A DNA stretch of 64,000 nt from the NCBI GenBank assembly GCA_030345135.1, contig CP128386.1:1262621-1326620 (forward strand), in the 5' to 3' direction. Below, piece by piece: positions 45,070 through 54,566 of the stretch (position 1 is its first letter; each line of letters opens with the position of its first letter). The position numbers and the translations under genes are program-made. The notes beneath the pieces were generated by a model. The model was not told where the DNA came from. It saw nothing but the letters and a program-made list of their open reading frames with translations, and did no database searches. This stretch comes from Chitinophagaceae bacterium DXS. Lineage in GTDB: Bacteria > Bacteroidota > Bacteroidia > Chitinophagales > Chitinophagaceae.

Positions 45070-47472
45070 CTACGGCACATCCTCCCGTTTCAACAGCGGC
45101 GCAATAAAATACCTCGCACAAACCAATCCCACCAAAGAACCAAATACCAGTACAAGTATCAACGTTTGTAACGGAATATTAATGCAGTCTTCATCCGGCT
45201 GACAATTTTTACCTGCACTAACAGTTTGTGTTAAAGGAGAGCTGAGTGATGCCAGTGCTGTTGAATCAGCTTTTGCATAAACAGCGATCTTTTGCGTTTG
45301 TGCTGCAGATACCCCAAAATACGGAATGTAATCATTTGTGAATATGCAGGTGATCACGGAGAAGCTGAATAACAGCACCAGCGCAGTAAGCGCTACACCC
45401 ATAACTTTTTTGTATCTCCAGCTTTCTGTTTCCGTTCTTATCTTGTACACATAGAAAACAGCTGCGCCAATGCTTAATACAAGAAATACAATGGTAAGTA
45501 CAAGCAGTAGTCGGTTGAGTTCGTTATTAATATAAGAGAAGGAAGTAAGCAGCGGCACTTTTTTGCCTTCAGGCAGGCTGAGATTATTCAGCGCAATCAT
45601 CGAATTCTGTGCATCAACAATCGAATCAATCTTCAGGTCGCGCAGGTAAACAGGAATTGAATCCCATTTCTGCGCATCATTGGCTGCATTTTCAAAGCAT
45701 ACTTCACAAGGATTGCTAAGTATATATCTATAAAGAAAAAGTTTTCTTATAATTTTTTCTGTGTAAGTCAACGGTCTGGGACCCCACGTACTATCAGGCA
45801 AAGCAGTGGTATCAATAGCAAGCACTTTGTATGCGAGAAGGTCAGTCAACTCCCCATACTTTTTATCGTAACCCAGGTAGTCAATGCCAATACCGCTAAC
45901 GCCGCTTGCGAGTATGTAGTCATATTTCTTTGGTAACGTATACTCGTCATCAAACCATATTCTCCGTGTTATGTTTGCTTTTTCATACAGCGTATCCATA
46001 TACGCTGAATTTGTTGCATCATCATACGTAACCGGCCAGCCATACTTAGTTCTTACATCACTATAACTAACATACTGTATAAGGGAGTCTTTGTTTGTAT
46101 TGTTAAACATGGCCCATTGCACACCTTTATATGGAATGTTTATGATAAGTTTTGATGATGGAATTTTCTGATTGAGGTAAAAAGAGATAGAAGTTGTTAA
46201 GTTGGTGTTTTCTTTCCCGTCGAGTGCTGCAAGTGGCGCTTGTGTTGTAGCGTAATTAACAGCAAAATCAACAACAAATTTATCGGCGATGCTGTCTAAT
46301 GCCTTTACGTTGTAAATGTTTGTTGGATCTGTAGGCGGAACAGTGACGAACAATTTGAAAGCAGGACGAAACAGTTTAACTGATTTCGAAAGCATGCTGA
46401 GAAAATCAGTAAAGAGATACTGGTCACTATATTGAAGATATCTGAAGTTAATATTCAAACCATTAATGTTATTTGTCTTAAGCATGTGAAGAATGCTTTC
46501 AATAACACCCTGAACTTTCTGCGGGCTTCGTAAAAAAACACTGGTTGATCTGTCTCCAAAAATTGTGTAATACAATTCACATCCTGCTTCTTTGGTATAT
46601 TGAGTAACCTGGTATGTTTGCTTCACATCTGCGGTGCGTATATTACCTGTACTGCCCTCAAGTATCAGGGCATCATAAATAACGCCATTCAGTAAGTTAA
46701 AAGGAAGTGTCTGCGGCGTGAAGTTATAGAAGCTGTTATAAAATCCGTATACGTCTGCGCGCTTATAAATGGAAAGCTTAGATCGTTTGAATAATTTACC
46801 ATCAGTAGTAGTTGTAATCGTGTCATTGCCTGCTGCTATCTTTCGAAGTGCAAGTAGTTGTTTGGCTTTTTGCGTGTCTTCAGTAAGGTTGTTATTTTTT
46901 GCAGCAAGCATAAGCGTAAGCTTATCAGTTAACGCCTCAATGTTTGCTGCAATCAATTCTGCAGGGCTTGTGGTGTCTGGCTTTATGCTCGGGACAGGTG
47001 TGCCTGTGGGGCCTGGTTGGTTTTTTTTACCGGCGATTTTGTTCAACGAATCTGCTGATCTTAAGATAAGACTGAGCAATGTATCAAAATGATGTTTTTC
47101 TGTAGTAGAAAGTTGGCTGACAAGTACCTTCAGATTGTTATTTACAGCTGCTATGGAATCTGTAATACCCATGCCATTTACAATGCCTATTACCCGCTGT
47201 TGTTCTTTTGCGCGTGAATTTTTTCTGAATTGAAAAGCTGCTCCTATATTTTGAAAAAAACCTTTTACTTCTTTCTCTGCACCCTGGGCTTTTTTTGCTG
47301 CATCCTGTGCCGATTTTTGTGCAGCAGTTTCAGCAGCTTTTGCTGTTGAATCCTGGAAGTCTTCAAACGCTTTATAATAACCGGCCGAAGCAACGTGGAA
47401 GATGTTGTTCAGGGTTAGTAGTAAGAAAAGCAGCAGGCATTTTTTTGCATGCAATTTCAATTGGGGCTTCAT
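45070..47472 (-). CDS. Membrane protein with a GH18-like domain lacking catalytic residues
   Basis: An 800-residue protein, divergent from the injection-system operon. Residues 10-30 are a signal peptide or membrane anchor. Residues 38-75 are alanine- and lysine-rich helix, and 100-210 are probably coiled. A GH18-like (chitinase-fold) domain spans about 235-600. Where active members have DxxDxDxE, this protein has INGLNINFRY near 336-345, so all four acids are replaced. A later GH18-type segment is ILASGVSGIGIDYLGYD. Membrane spans lie at about 655-680, 692-713 and 765-790. The gap to the cap gene is only 101 bases. I infer a sugar-binding or structural membrane partner of the injection system. 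Confidence 0.75.
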   Translation of the reverse strand: MKPQLKLHAKKCLLLFLLLTLNNIFHVASAGYYKAFEDFQDSTAKAAETAAQKSAQDAAKKAQGAEKEVKGFFQNIGAAFQFRKNSRAKEQQRVIGIVNGMGITDSIAAVNNNLKVLVSQLSTTEKHHFDTLLSLILRSADSLNKIAGKKNQPGPTGTPVPSIKPDTTSPAELIAANIEALTDKLTLMLAAKNNNLTEDTQKAKQLLALRKIAAGNDTITTTTDGKLFKRSKLSIYKRADVYGFYNSFYNFTPQTLPFNLLNGVIYDALILEGSTGNIRTADVKQTYQVTQYTKEAGCELYYTIFGDRSTSVFLRSPQKVQGVIESILHMLKTNNINGLNINFRYLQYSDQYLFTDFLSMLSKSVKLFRPAFKLFVTVPPTDPTNIYNVKALDSIADKFVVDFAVNYATTQAPLAALDGKENTNLTTSISFYLNQKIPSSKLIINIPYKGVQWAMFNNTNKDSLIQYVSYSDVRTKYGWPVTYDDATNSAYMDTLYEKANITRRIWFDDEYTLPKKYDYILASGVSGIGIDYLGYDKKYGELTDLLAYKVLAIDTTALPDSTWGPRPLTYTEKIIRKLFLYRYILSNPCEVCFENAANDAQKWDSIPVYLRDLKIDSIVDAQNSMIALNNLSLPEGKKVPLLTSFSYINNELNRLLLVLTIVFLVLSIGAAVFYVYKIRTETESWRYKKVMGVALTALVLLFSFSVITCIFTNDYIPYFGVSAAQTQKIAVYAKADSTALASLSSPLTQTVSAGKNCQPDEDCINIPLQTLILVLVFGSLVGLVCARYFIAPLLKREDVP

Positions 47473-47573
47473 AGTAATTGATAAAGTAAAAAGAAAAAGT
47501 TGAAATAAAAAGTTGCAAATTATAAATATTATTATTTACCTTCCCATCACAAGTTACCCTAAACTATAAGGTA

Positions 47574-48143
47574 ATGATTGCCGAAACGCTTATATGCCTA
47601 ACCGATGAAATAAATGAATTCTTCAGAACCAAACTGAGAGTTACCGAGGATAAGGTAGTTATTTCACCTATAGTTAATTTAGAAGGGAAACCTGCAATTG
47701 TGGGAGAGAATAAAATATTTGTTACACTGCTCAATATTGAGAAGGAAACAGTAATAAGACCTGGACTCGCTGCAAACAGTATTAATAACCGTACATCTAA
47801 CAATGCTGCTTTAAATATTAATCTTTACGTAATGGCAGGTGCTTATTTCTCAAGTGCCAACTATGCGGAAGGGTTAAAACTATTGTCCCTCGTAATTTCC
47901 TTTCTGCAACAGAAAGGCACGTTTACAAAGGACAATACCACTCGGCTACCCAATGAAATCGATAAGCTCATTTTTGAAATGGAAAGCCCTGGTCTTGATA
48001 AGCTCAATAATATCTGGGCAATGTTAGGAGCCAGGTATGTGCCTTCTGTTATTTACAAAGTGCGCATGCTGACCTTCGATTCGTCTGTTACCACTGAATA
48101 CAGGCCGCAGATCGGATCGCTCTCAAATGACACCAATGCCTGA
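47574..48143 (+). CDS. Contractile injection system cap/terminator protein (DUF4255, Pvc16-type)
   Basis: A 189-residue protein with the DUF4255 signature. MIAETLICLTDEINEFFRTK begins the family, IVNLEGKPAIVGENKIFVTL near 33-52 forms the core, and NINLYVMAGAYFSSANYAEG near 80-99 and WAMLGARYVPSVIYKVRML near 143-161 are conserved. Homologues (Afp16, Pvc16, Alg16) end the tail tube and sheath at the top of the particle. In Afp this gene is last; here it is first, which is seen in several Bacteroidota clusters. The short divergent spacer to the GH18-like gene may hold promoters for both. Confidence 0.87.
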   Translation: MIAETLICLTDEINEFFRTKLRVTEDKVVISPIVNLEGKPAIVGENKIFVTLLNIEKETVIRPGLAANSINNRTSNNAALNINLYVMAGAYFSSANYAEGLKLLSLVISFLQQKGTFTKDNTTRLPNEIDKLIFEMESPGLDKLNNIWAMLGARYVPSVIYKVRMLTFDSSVTTEYRPQIGSLSNDTNA

Positions 48144-48219
48144 CTCTCTATAGAGTCATATTTACTTGTTATAACGTGTGGGCAATTTACTTGCTGATTA
48201 ACTGATCTAAATCTAACGG

Positions 48220-49023
48220 ATGAGGCAGGATTATACTGTATTGTTCAATGTTTTGTGGCAGCATGATTTCTATGCGGGCTCAATGCCCTCTTTGTTTACT
48301 GTGAAGCCTGATGAAGAAACACTTCATTTAATGAAGCGGTATCAAGTTGTGTACAAAACCTATGCCAATAGCCTTTCAGTTCTTTTTGATCAGTCGCTTA
48401 TTCAAGCTGATGACGCCCGCGAAACCTTTCTGCAACAACCTTTGCTGTTTACGTTTTTTCTGTATTGTAATGATCCGTATTTGTTGAACTATACGGATGG
48501 CTTGCAAAATTTTCAGGTTGGACGGCAAGTGTTGCATTTCTATAATAATAATGATTTGCTACATAAAGCCACCTCCGTTAGTGACGCGGATATTGCAGCC
48601 GCCGAACTTCTTTTGCCGGATTTGTTTGGCGCCGCACCAATGGCTGTAGTTGAAATAAGCTTGAAACCGGGTATGCCCCTGGATTTGCAGATACGGTTTA
48701 AAAGCCTGGCAACCATATGGCGGTATGTGGTAGTAACAACACATCTTAAACAGCTTAACGCACCTGCTGTTATAAACAAAGAAAGCAAAGAACTTTTTAT
48801 AGGACCAGAGCCGTTGGTGTTACCCGATAACAAGCAGGCGCTATGTTTCAGGTCGCGAGCGCCTATACAGCTTGCGTACAGGTGTTCGCAGAGTTTTCAG
48901 CTGGTGGATAATTATGATGAAGTGACGAAGAAGTATAAAGTCGTTTTGCAATCACTTCCGGTACCGGATGTGACCAAGCTTTCGGTGATAAGCCGCGAAC
49001 GGTATTCAGAAATCATTATTTAA
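48220..49023 (+). CDS. Unrecognised protein of the injection-system operon
   Basis: A 267-residue soluble protein with no signal peptide. It starts MRQDYTVLFNVLWQHDFYAG, then FTVKPDEETLHLMKRYQVVY. Residues 150-260 look beta-rich. Proteins with a similar start lie between the cap and sheath genes in other Bacteroidota clusters as I recall, but no function has been given to them. Its place in the operon suggests an assembly or structural role. It ends 22 bases before the sheath gene. Confidence 0.75.
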   Translation: MRQDYTVLFNVLWQHDFYAGSMPSLFTVKPDEETLHLMKRYQVVYKTYANSLSVLFDQSLIQADDARETFLQQPLLFTFFLYCNDPYLLNYTDGLQNFQVGRQVLHFYNNNDLLHKATSVSDADIAAAELLLPDLFGAAPMAVVEISLKPGMPLDLQIRFKSLATIWRYVVVTTHLKQLNAPAVINKESKELFIGPEPLVLPDNKQALCFRSRAPIQLAYRCSQSFQLVDNYDEVTKKYKVVLQSLPVPDVTKLSVISRERYSEIII

Positions 49024-49045
49024 TCATTTAAAATACAATTGAATT

Positions 49046-50557
49046 ATGGCCACATCATACATGACCCCGGGCGTATATATTGTAGAAAAAAATGCCTTTC
49101 CGGGTTCTGCTGTAGCAGTTGCTACAGCCGTGCCCGTGTTTGTGGGTTATACACAAAAAGCAGAGCGTAACGGTAAAAGCTTGCTGCATGTGCCTACGCG
49201 CATTACATCATTCGCTGAGTATGTTGAAAATTTTGGTGGTGGATTTAAGCCGCGTTTTAAAATAGCTGAGGCTGATCCTACAAAAAAACAGGAGACCTTT
49301 ACCATCAATACAAAGAAGTATACGGTCGACATCAATGCGGGTCATAAGGCGCTTTTTTATAATTGTATGCGTCTTTTTTATGCAAACGGAGGCAGTAATT
49401 GCTATGTTATGTCCATAGGTACTTATGGAGACAAACCAGATGGTTTCACAATTGCATTGGAAGATTATATGGGTAATGATACAAAACCCAATGTTTTCGA
49501 AATACTAAAAAAAGAATTTGAACCTACACTAGTTGTATTACCTGATGCTATTGCAATGGATAGTGTTGAGGATTGCTACAGCCTGTATGGTAATGTACTG
49601 ACACATGCAGCCAACACACAAAGCCGCTTTGGTATTTTTGATGTTGCCTATCAATCGCCCTCCGAAAAAATGGACGATGTGATAAAATTGTTCAGAGATA
49701 AAATTGGTATCAACGAACTGAATTATGGTGCCGCATATTACCCCTGGTTAAAAACTTCCATTGTTCAGGCTTCTGAAATTGATTTTCAAAACCTTGACGT
49801 AAGCGTTGATCTTTCCGCCTTGCTGCCTGAAGATAAAGCCAAAGCCGTGGTTGCAGCATGGGTTGCTTTGACTGACGATAAGAAAGATGATGCCGCAAAA
49901 ACAAACTATCATCAATCTCTTAAAGCGTCAAGTCCAACTTATGTAGCAGTTCTTGAAGAAATAAGAGCAAGGCTGAATGAGTTGCCGCCAAGCGCTGCAA
50001 TGGCGGGTTTATATACATTTATTGACAACTCAAGAGGCGTTTGGAAGGCTCCGGCTAATGCTTCGCTGAGTATGGTAAATAGTCCATTGGTAAATGTTTC
50101 GAGCGAAGAGCAGCAGAACCTTAATGTAGATGTTTTGGGCGGCAAATCAATTAATGTGATCAGAACGTTTCCGGGAATCGGAACATTGGTATGGGGTGCA
50201 AGAACACTTGATGGCAATAGCCAGGATTGGCGATATGTGAACGTTCGCAGAACACTTATTATGATCGAGCAATCACTCAAGCTAGCTACAAGATCCTATG
50301 TGTTTGAACCAAATAACGTGTCCACATGGGTTACTGTCAGCAGCATGATCAATAACTTTCTGTATAACCTCTGGAACCAGGGCGCACTTGCGGGTGCTGT
50401 GCCTGCACAGGCTTACAATGTCCAGATCGGCCTGGGGTCAACCATGACGCCAACAGATATACTGGACGGAATTATGCGGATCAACGTTGGCGTGGCCATC
50501 GTTCGCCCTGCAGAATTTATCATCATCACATTCCAGCAAAAACAGCAGGAGTCATAA
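49046..50557 (+). CDS. Tail sheath protein of a contractile injection system
   Basis: A 503-residue phage-tail-sheath-family protein. The start MATSYMTPGVYIVEKNAFPG is the usual sheath N-terminus, needed for strand exchange between subunits. The conserved C-terminal domain spans about 370-500 (TFPGIGTLVWGARTLDGNSQ, DWRYVNVRRTLIMIEQSLKL, NVGVAIVRPAEFIIITFQQK). Sheath subunits stack around the tube and contract to drive it into the target. Only one sheath gene is seen, as in AlgoCIS-type systems, whereas Afp has three. The sheath gene is followed by two tube genes. Confidence 0.95.
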   Translation: MATSYMTPGVYIVEKNAFPGSAVAVATAVPVFVGYTQKAERNGKSLLHVPTRITSFAEYVENFGGGFKPRFKIAEADPTKKQETFTINTKKYTVDINAGHKALFYNCMRLFYANGGSNCYVMSIGTYGDKPDGFTIALEDYMGNDTKPNVFEILKKEFEPTLVVLPDAIAMDSVEDCYSLYGNVLTHAANTQSRFGIFDVAYQSPSEKMDDVIKLFRDKIGINELNYGAAYYPWLKTSIVQASEIDFQNLDVSVDLSALLPEDKAKAVVAAWVALTDDKKDDAAKTNYHQSLKASSPTYVAVLEEIRARLNELPPSAAMAGLYTFIDNSRGVWKAPANASLSMVNSPLVNVSSEEQQNLNVDVLGGKSINVIRTFPGIGTLVWGARTLDGNSQDWRYVNVRRTLIMIEQSLKLATRSYVFEPNNVSTWVTVSSMINNFLYNLWNQGALAGAVPAQAYNVQIGLGSTMTPTDILDGIMRINVGVAIVRPAEFIIITFQQKQQES

Positions 50558-50607
50558 AACAGCTGCATTATCTGAAACAAAATAATTCAATTTTAAAAAA
50601 ATAATTT

Positions 50608-51072
50608 ATGGCAGACGATAACGGCGCCAAACAATCAGCCGCCACTTGGCCCCTTGTAAAATTTCAGTTCCAGGTAACTATTGGAAGCGACGAGATCATG
50701 TTCCAGGAAGTTACGGGACTTACATCAGAAACCCAGGTAATAGAATACCGCGTTGGTAACAGCAAGGCATTCACCAATGTTAAAATGCCCGGTCTTAAAA
50801 AGTATGGAAACGTTACTTTGAAGAAAGGTATTTTTAAAGATGATAAGAAACTATGGGATATGTACAATAAAGTAACGATGAATACTTTTGAACGCGTTAC
50901 TGTAGTTATCAGCCTGCTGGATGAAGCAAACGGTGTTGCTATGTCCTGGAACCTAACCAATGCCTTCCCTGCAAAAATGACCGTGACTGATATGAAAGCA
51001 GATGCCAATGAGCCCGCCATAGAAACTATGGAGCTGGCACATGAAGGTCTAACGCTTGCAGCCAAGTCATAA
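50608..51072 (+). CDS. Inner tube protein (gp19/Afp1-type)
   Basis: A 154-residue phage tail tube family protein. WPLVKFQFQVTIGSDEIMFQ near 15-34, EVTGLTSETQVIEYRVGNSK near 35-54 and VKMPGLKKYGNVTLKKGIF near 59-77 are the family pattern; NAFPAKMTVTDMKADANEPA is near 118-137. Hexameric rings stack to form the inner tube through which cargo is delivered. It directly follows the sheath gene, as is usual. Confidence 0.93.
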   Translation: MADDNGAKQSAATWPLVKFQFQVTIGSDEIMFQEVTGLTSETQVIEYRVGNSKAFTNVKMPGLKKYGNVTLKKGIFKDDKKLWDMYNKVTMNTFERVTVVISLLDEANGVAMSWNLTNAFPAKMTVTDMKADANEPAIETMELAHEGLTLAAKS

Positions 51073-51199
51073 ACAAAATTGATAAACTGAAGTGTAGCAG
51101 TACAAAGATGAGCACATTTGCATTTGCAGGAATTGATCGATAAATAAACCTGTAGCTGCATGTGCTCATTACTGCATGATATGCATTAATAAATAAAGC

Positions 51200-51640
51200 A
51201 TGGCTTATCCGTATGATGTTCCGGTAAGTTTTCGTTTCAATGTAAAAATTCAGGATGCCGGCGGAGAGTATGAAGGCAGTTTCCAGGATGTAAGCGGCCT
51301 TAATGTAAGTATAGAAATGGAGACTATTAATGAAGGTGGTGTGAATGATTACTCATACAAAATTCCTAAACGGGTTAAGTATGATAACCTTGTCTTGAAA
51401 CGTGGACTTTTGAAAAGCTCATCTCTTGTTACATGGATAAACGATGCTGTTCGGAATTTTAAATTTTCAACGAGGAAAATAGATGTGCTTCTGCTTGATG
51501 AAGAAATGAATCCGTTGGTTACATGGTCTTTTTTTGATGCTTATCCTGTGTCAGTGAAAGTGTCTGATCTTAAAGCAAAAGAGAACGAACTGGTATTTGA
51601 AAGTCTTGAGTTTGCATACAGCTATTTTGAAAGGAGTTAA
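51200..51640 (+). CDS. Second tube protein (Afp5-type tube initiator)
   Basis: A 146-residue tail tube family protein, different from the first. MAYPYDVPVSFRFNVKIQDA, FQDVSGLNVSIEMETINEGG near 28-47 and the closing AKENELVFESLEFAYSYFER are characteristic. In Afp-like systems this second type forms the first ring of the tube on top of the spike. Its position just before the LysM and spike genes fits. Confidence 0.92.
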   Translation: MAYPYDVPVSFRFNVKIQDAGGEYEGSFQDVSGLNVSIEMETINEGGVNDYSYKIPKRVKYDNLVLKRGLLKSSSLVTWINDAVRNFKFSTRKIDVLLLDEEMNPLVTWSFFDAYPVSVKVSDLKAKENELVFESLEFAYSYFERS

Positions 51641-51651
51641 ATGTTTTTACC

Positions 51652-51813
51652 ATGCCGTTAGAGATTAGAGAACTGGTTATTAAGGTAACCGTTGAAGAAA
51701 CAACCGCAAAGCCCGTCGCTGGCGCGGAACAGTTAGCAAGTGTGAAGGCTGACATTGTGAAAGAATGCATCGAAAAAATTATGCGCAAGCTTGAGCAGTC
51801 CAACGAAAGATAA
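51652..51813 (+). CDS. Small DUF5908-family protein of the injection system
   Basis: A 53-residue protein reading MPLEIRELVIKVTVEETTAK through to LEQSNER. MPLEI-REL-VIKV is the DUF5908 signature, and such small proteins sit between the second tube gene and the LysM gene in many Bacteroidota clusters. Its role is unknown. It begins 11 bases after the tube stop and ends 5 bases before the next ATG, so it is clearly in the operon. Confidence 0.8.
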   Translation: MPLEIRELVIKVTVEETTAKPVAGAEQLASVKADIVKECIEKIMRKLEQSNER

Positions 51814-51818
51814 TTGTT

Positions 51819-52484
51819 ATGGCATTAGTAAAACTAAAACTGCAATCGTTTGAAAGCCCTGTGTGTTCAGGTAATCCCCTTAAAACAATTTATGCAGTTG
51901 TTAATCCGGAGAACTACTCAAAGGACTTTGCAATTAATTACGGGAAACCCAAGGTGCAGGCGAACTCTGCACAAACACTGTTTTTTTCAGATATTGGCGA
52001 TGATACATTAACACTAAATAAACTGATCATCGATGGCACAGGGGTTATTCCATTGGAAGGAGCCGACGATGTGGATGATTATATTCAAATGCTTGAAGCT
52101 GTTGTGTATAAATACAACGGCAACATGCACAGTCCGCCTTATGTAAAAATTACCTGGGGTAACCTGATCTTTAAAGGGGTATGCACTTCATTCAAAACAA
52201 ATTATCAACTGTTCAGGCCCGACGGTAAAGCGTTGCGTGCTACAGTTGATATTGTGTTTAAATCCACGGTTGATCCTAAAACGAAGGCACAGCAGGCAAA
52301 TAATAAGTCTGCCGATCTAACGCATGTGCGCACTGTTAAAGGCGGTGATACGTTGCCCTTAATGACATACAGGATTTATGGCGACAGCTCGTTCTACCTC
52401 GAAGTCGCAAAAGCAAACGGATTGGATAATATTCATGCGATAAAGCCTGGCGACCAGATCTATTTTCCTCCATTAAAAAAATAA
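51819..52484 (+). CDS. LysM-domain baseplate protein (Afp7-type)
   Basis: A 221-residue protein. The N-terminal 150 residues are the tail-associated CIS domain (MALVKLKLQSFESPVCSGNP, YVKITWGNLIFKGVCTSFKT near 107-126). The C-terminal LysM spans about 170-218, with VKGGDTLPLMTYRIYGDSSF near 171-190 and AIKPGDQIYFPP near 207-218. Homologues link the tube to the spike. It ends two bases before the spike gene. Confidence 0.9.
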   Translation: MALVKLKLQSFESPVCSGNPLKTIYAVVNPENYSKDFAINYGKPKVQANSAQTLFFSDIGDDTLTLNKLIIDGTGVIPLEGADDVDDYIQMLEAVVYKYNGNMHSPPYVKITWGNLIFKGVCTSFKTNYQLFRPDGKALRATVDIVFKSTVDPKTKAQQANNKSADLTHVRTVKGGDTLPLMTYRIYGDSSFYLEVAKANGLDNIHAIKPGDQIYFPPLKK

Positions 52485-52486
52485 TT

Positions 52487-54289
52487 ATGCCTGCACAGGT
52501 GCCGGGACAAAATATTGTAGATCCTTTAGTTCGCGTGGTTATTATGGTTAATGGGTCGGCCATTGATGAAGCCTTTGCGGTAGTATCTATTTATGTTCAG
52601 CATGAAATCAACAGGATTTCGTTTGCTGAAATTGTACTTGTAGGCGATCCCAAGCCGGATGGAAATGGCTTTGATTTTACCAATGGAGAAACTTTTAACC
52701 CCGGGAATGTTATAGATATAAAAGCCGGTTATGGTGAAGACGCACAAGACAGCATTTTTACGGGTTATATTGTAAAACATATCCTGGAAACAAATGAAGG
52801 CGAAGGTTTGTTGTTGCGTCTTGTGTGTAAGCATAAGGCAGTAGCAATGACCATGAGCCGCAAGGACAATCAATATGAACAGAAAACTGACAGTGATATC
52901 ATTAGTTCTATCATAGGGCAATATGGGCTAAGCACTCAGGTTGATAGTACCACTGAACAAGGAGAGCTGTTCTACCAAAAGTTGGCAACAGATTGGGACA
53001 TTATATTATCACGGGCAGAAATAAATGGTTTCCTGATTTTTTTAGATGGAACTGATGTGGTAGTTGGCAAACCTAAGTTTTCCGCGGACGCAGTTCTTAG
53101 AGTTGCTTATGGCGAGTCGATCATAGAATTTAAAGGCGTGCTCAATGCAGAAAAACAGGCAACATCTGTGCAGGCAAGCGCATGGGATATTAAAACACTG
53201 GAACTGATAAAATCTACTGCATCTGAACCTGCACTCAATAGTCAGGGTAATGTAACTGCAAAGTCTCTTTCAGAGCAACTAGGTCAGGGAGAAGCATATT
53301 TAAGCTCCGCAACGCCACTCACGCAGGCTGAAATAAAGGCGTGGGCTGATAACCACTTGCTTCGGTTAAGATTGCAGGCTTTAAAAGGTTCAGTGAAATT
53401 TATCGGCAGTGCATTAGCGAAAACAGGCTGCCTGATAGAGCTGGCTGGCGTTGGAGAAAAGTTTAACGGTAATGCCTTTGTGTCGGCTGTAACACAGGAA
53501 ATTAAAGACGGCAACTGGACAACCGGTGTTAAGTTTGGTCTCGATCAGCAATACGTGTATGAAATGCCGGGTTTTTCCTATCCGTCTGCGGCAGGACAAT
53601 TACCCGGGATACAAGGTTTACAGGTGGCAACAGTATCAAAATTGTCTGAAGATCCGCAGAGTTTGTACAGAATACAGGTAAGCATTCCGGGCAACGCCGA
53701 ATCCCCGGTTAGTGCCTGGGCCCGCTATTCCAACTTCTACGGAACGGCTGCTGCTGGTGCTGGTTTTTTCCCTGAAGTTGGTGATGAAGTCGTGATAGGA
53801 TTTTTGGAAAATGATCCGAGATTTCCTGTGATCCTTGGTTCGTTGTATGGTAGTAAAAAAGCATCACCCAATGAGTTAAAGGATGAAAACAATTACATCA
53901 AATCGCTTACTACAAAAAGTAAAATGAAATTGTCGTTTGACGACGAAAAAAAGATCATTAAGATTGAAACACCGGCAGGAAATAATATTGTTTTTAGTGA
54001 CGACAGCAAAGCAATTGAAATAACAGATCAGAATAGTAATTCAGTAAAAATGTCTTCGTCTGGAGTTGAGATCACTAGTAATAAAGATATAAAACTGACA
54101 GCTACAGGAAACATCGAGCTAAGCGCGACAGGAAAGGTTTCAATATCTGCTACGCAGGATGCTGAAGTTTCAGGTCTTAATGTTAATGCCACAGCGCAAG
54201 TGGGCTTTACCGCAAAAGGTAATGCTACTGCCGAGCTTTCAGCATCTGGTCAGACAACGGTGAAGGGGGCGATGGTGATGATTAATTAG
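52487..54289 (+). CDS. VgrG-like central spike protein (Afp8-type)
   Basis: A 600-residue protein combining gp27-like and gp5-like parts. The gp27 region spans about 1-370. An OB-fold follows at about 385-465 (RIQVSIPGNAESPVSAWARY near 397-416, VGDEVVIGFLENDPRFPVIL near 433-452, GSLYGS). A beta-helical needle is at about 490-600, made of short repeats (VKMSSSGVEITSNKDIKLTA, TGNIELSATGKVSI). It forms the tip trimer of the particle. There is no C-terminal enzymatic extension. A 443-bp repeat region separates it from its PAAR partner, which is odd inside such a tight operon. Confidence 0.93.
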   Translation: MPAQVPGQNIVDPLVRVVIMVNGSAIDEAFAVVSIYVQHEINRISFAEIVLVGDPKPDGNGFDFTNGETFNPGNVIDIKAGYGEDAQDSIFTGYIVKHILETNEGEGLLLRLVCKHKAVAMTMSRKDNQYEQKTDSDIISSIIGQYGLSTQVDSTTEQGELFYQKLATDWDIILSRAEINGFLIFLDGTDVVVGKPKFSADAVLRVAYGESIIEFKGVLNAEKQATSVQASAWDIKTLELIKSTASEPALNSQGNVTAKSLSEQLGQGEAYLSSATPLTQAEIKAWADNHLLRLRLQALKGSVKFIGSALAKTGCLIELAGVGEKFNGNAFVSAVTQEIKDGNWTTGVKFGLDQQYVYEMPGFSYPSAAGQLPGIQGLQVATVSKLSEDPQSLYRIQVSIPGNAESPVSAWARYSNFYGTAAAGAGFFPEVGDEVVIGFLENDPRFPVILGSLYGSKKASPNELKDENNYIKSLTTKSKMKLSFDDEKKIIKIETPAGNNIVFSDDSKAIEITDQNSNSVKMSSSGVEITSNKDIKLTATGNIELSATGKVSISATQDAEVSGLNVNATAQVGFTAKGNATAELSASGQTTVKGAMVMIN

Positions 54290-54300
54290 GCTGAAAGCCT

Positions 54301-54566
54301 AAAGCCTAAAGCCCAAAGCTTAAAACTTAGTTGGTCCGATGATGGAACTACTGCGCGACAATCATATGTTGTTCAAGATTAAATAAGCTTAAAGCCTAAA
54401 GCTCAAAGCTTAAAACTTAGTTGGTTCGATGATGAAACTACTGAGCGACAATCATATGTTGTTCAAGATTAAATAAGCTTAAAGCCTAAAGCTCAAAGCT
54501 TAAAACTTAGTTGGTTCGATGATGGAACTACTGCGCGACAATCATATGTTGTTCAAAATTAAACAG
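54301..54566. repeat. Three exact-period 90-bp tandem repeats inside the injection operon
   Basis: Units start at 54,301, 54,391 and 54,481 and differ at only a few bases. Each begins 'aaagcctaaagctcaaagc' (first unit 'cccaaagc') and continues 'ttggttcgatgatg'. In one frame each unit reads LSW(F/S)DDGTTARQSYVVQ plus a stop, so it is not a long coding repeat. The array separates the spike and PAAR genes. Confidence 0.88.

Noticed and set aside
44917-45202. Plus-strand frames over the tandem repeats
   Set aside because: Repeat-derived and overlapping the 3' end of the GH18-like gene.
54301-54566. Possible coding repeats extending the spike protein
   Set aside because: Each 90-bp unit contains an in-frame stop and the spike gene has its own TAG before the array.
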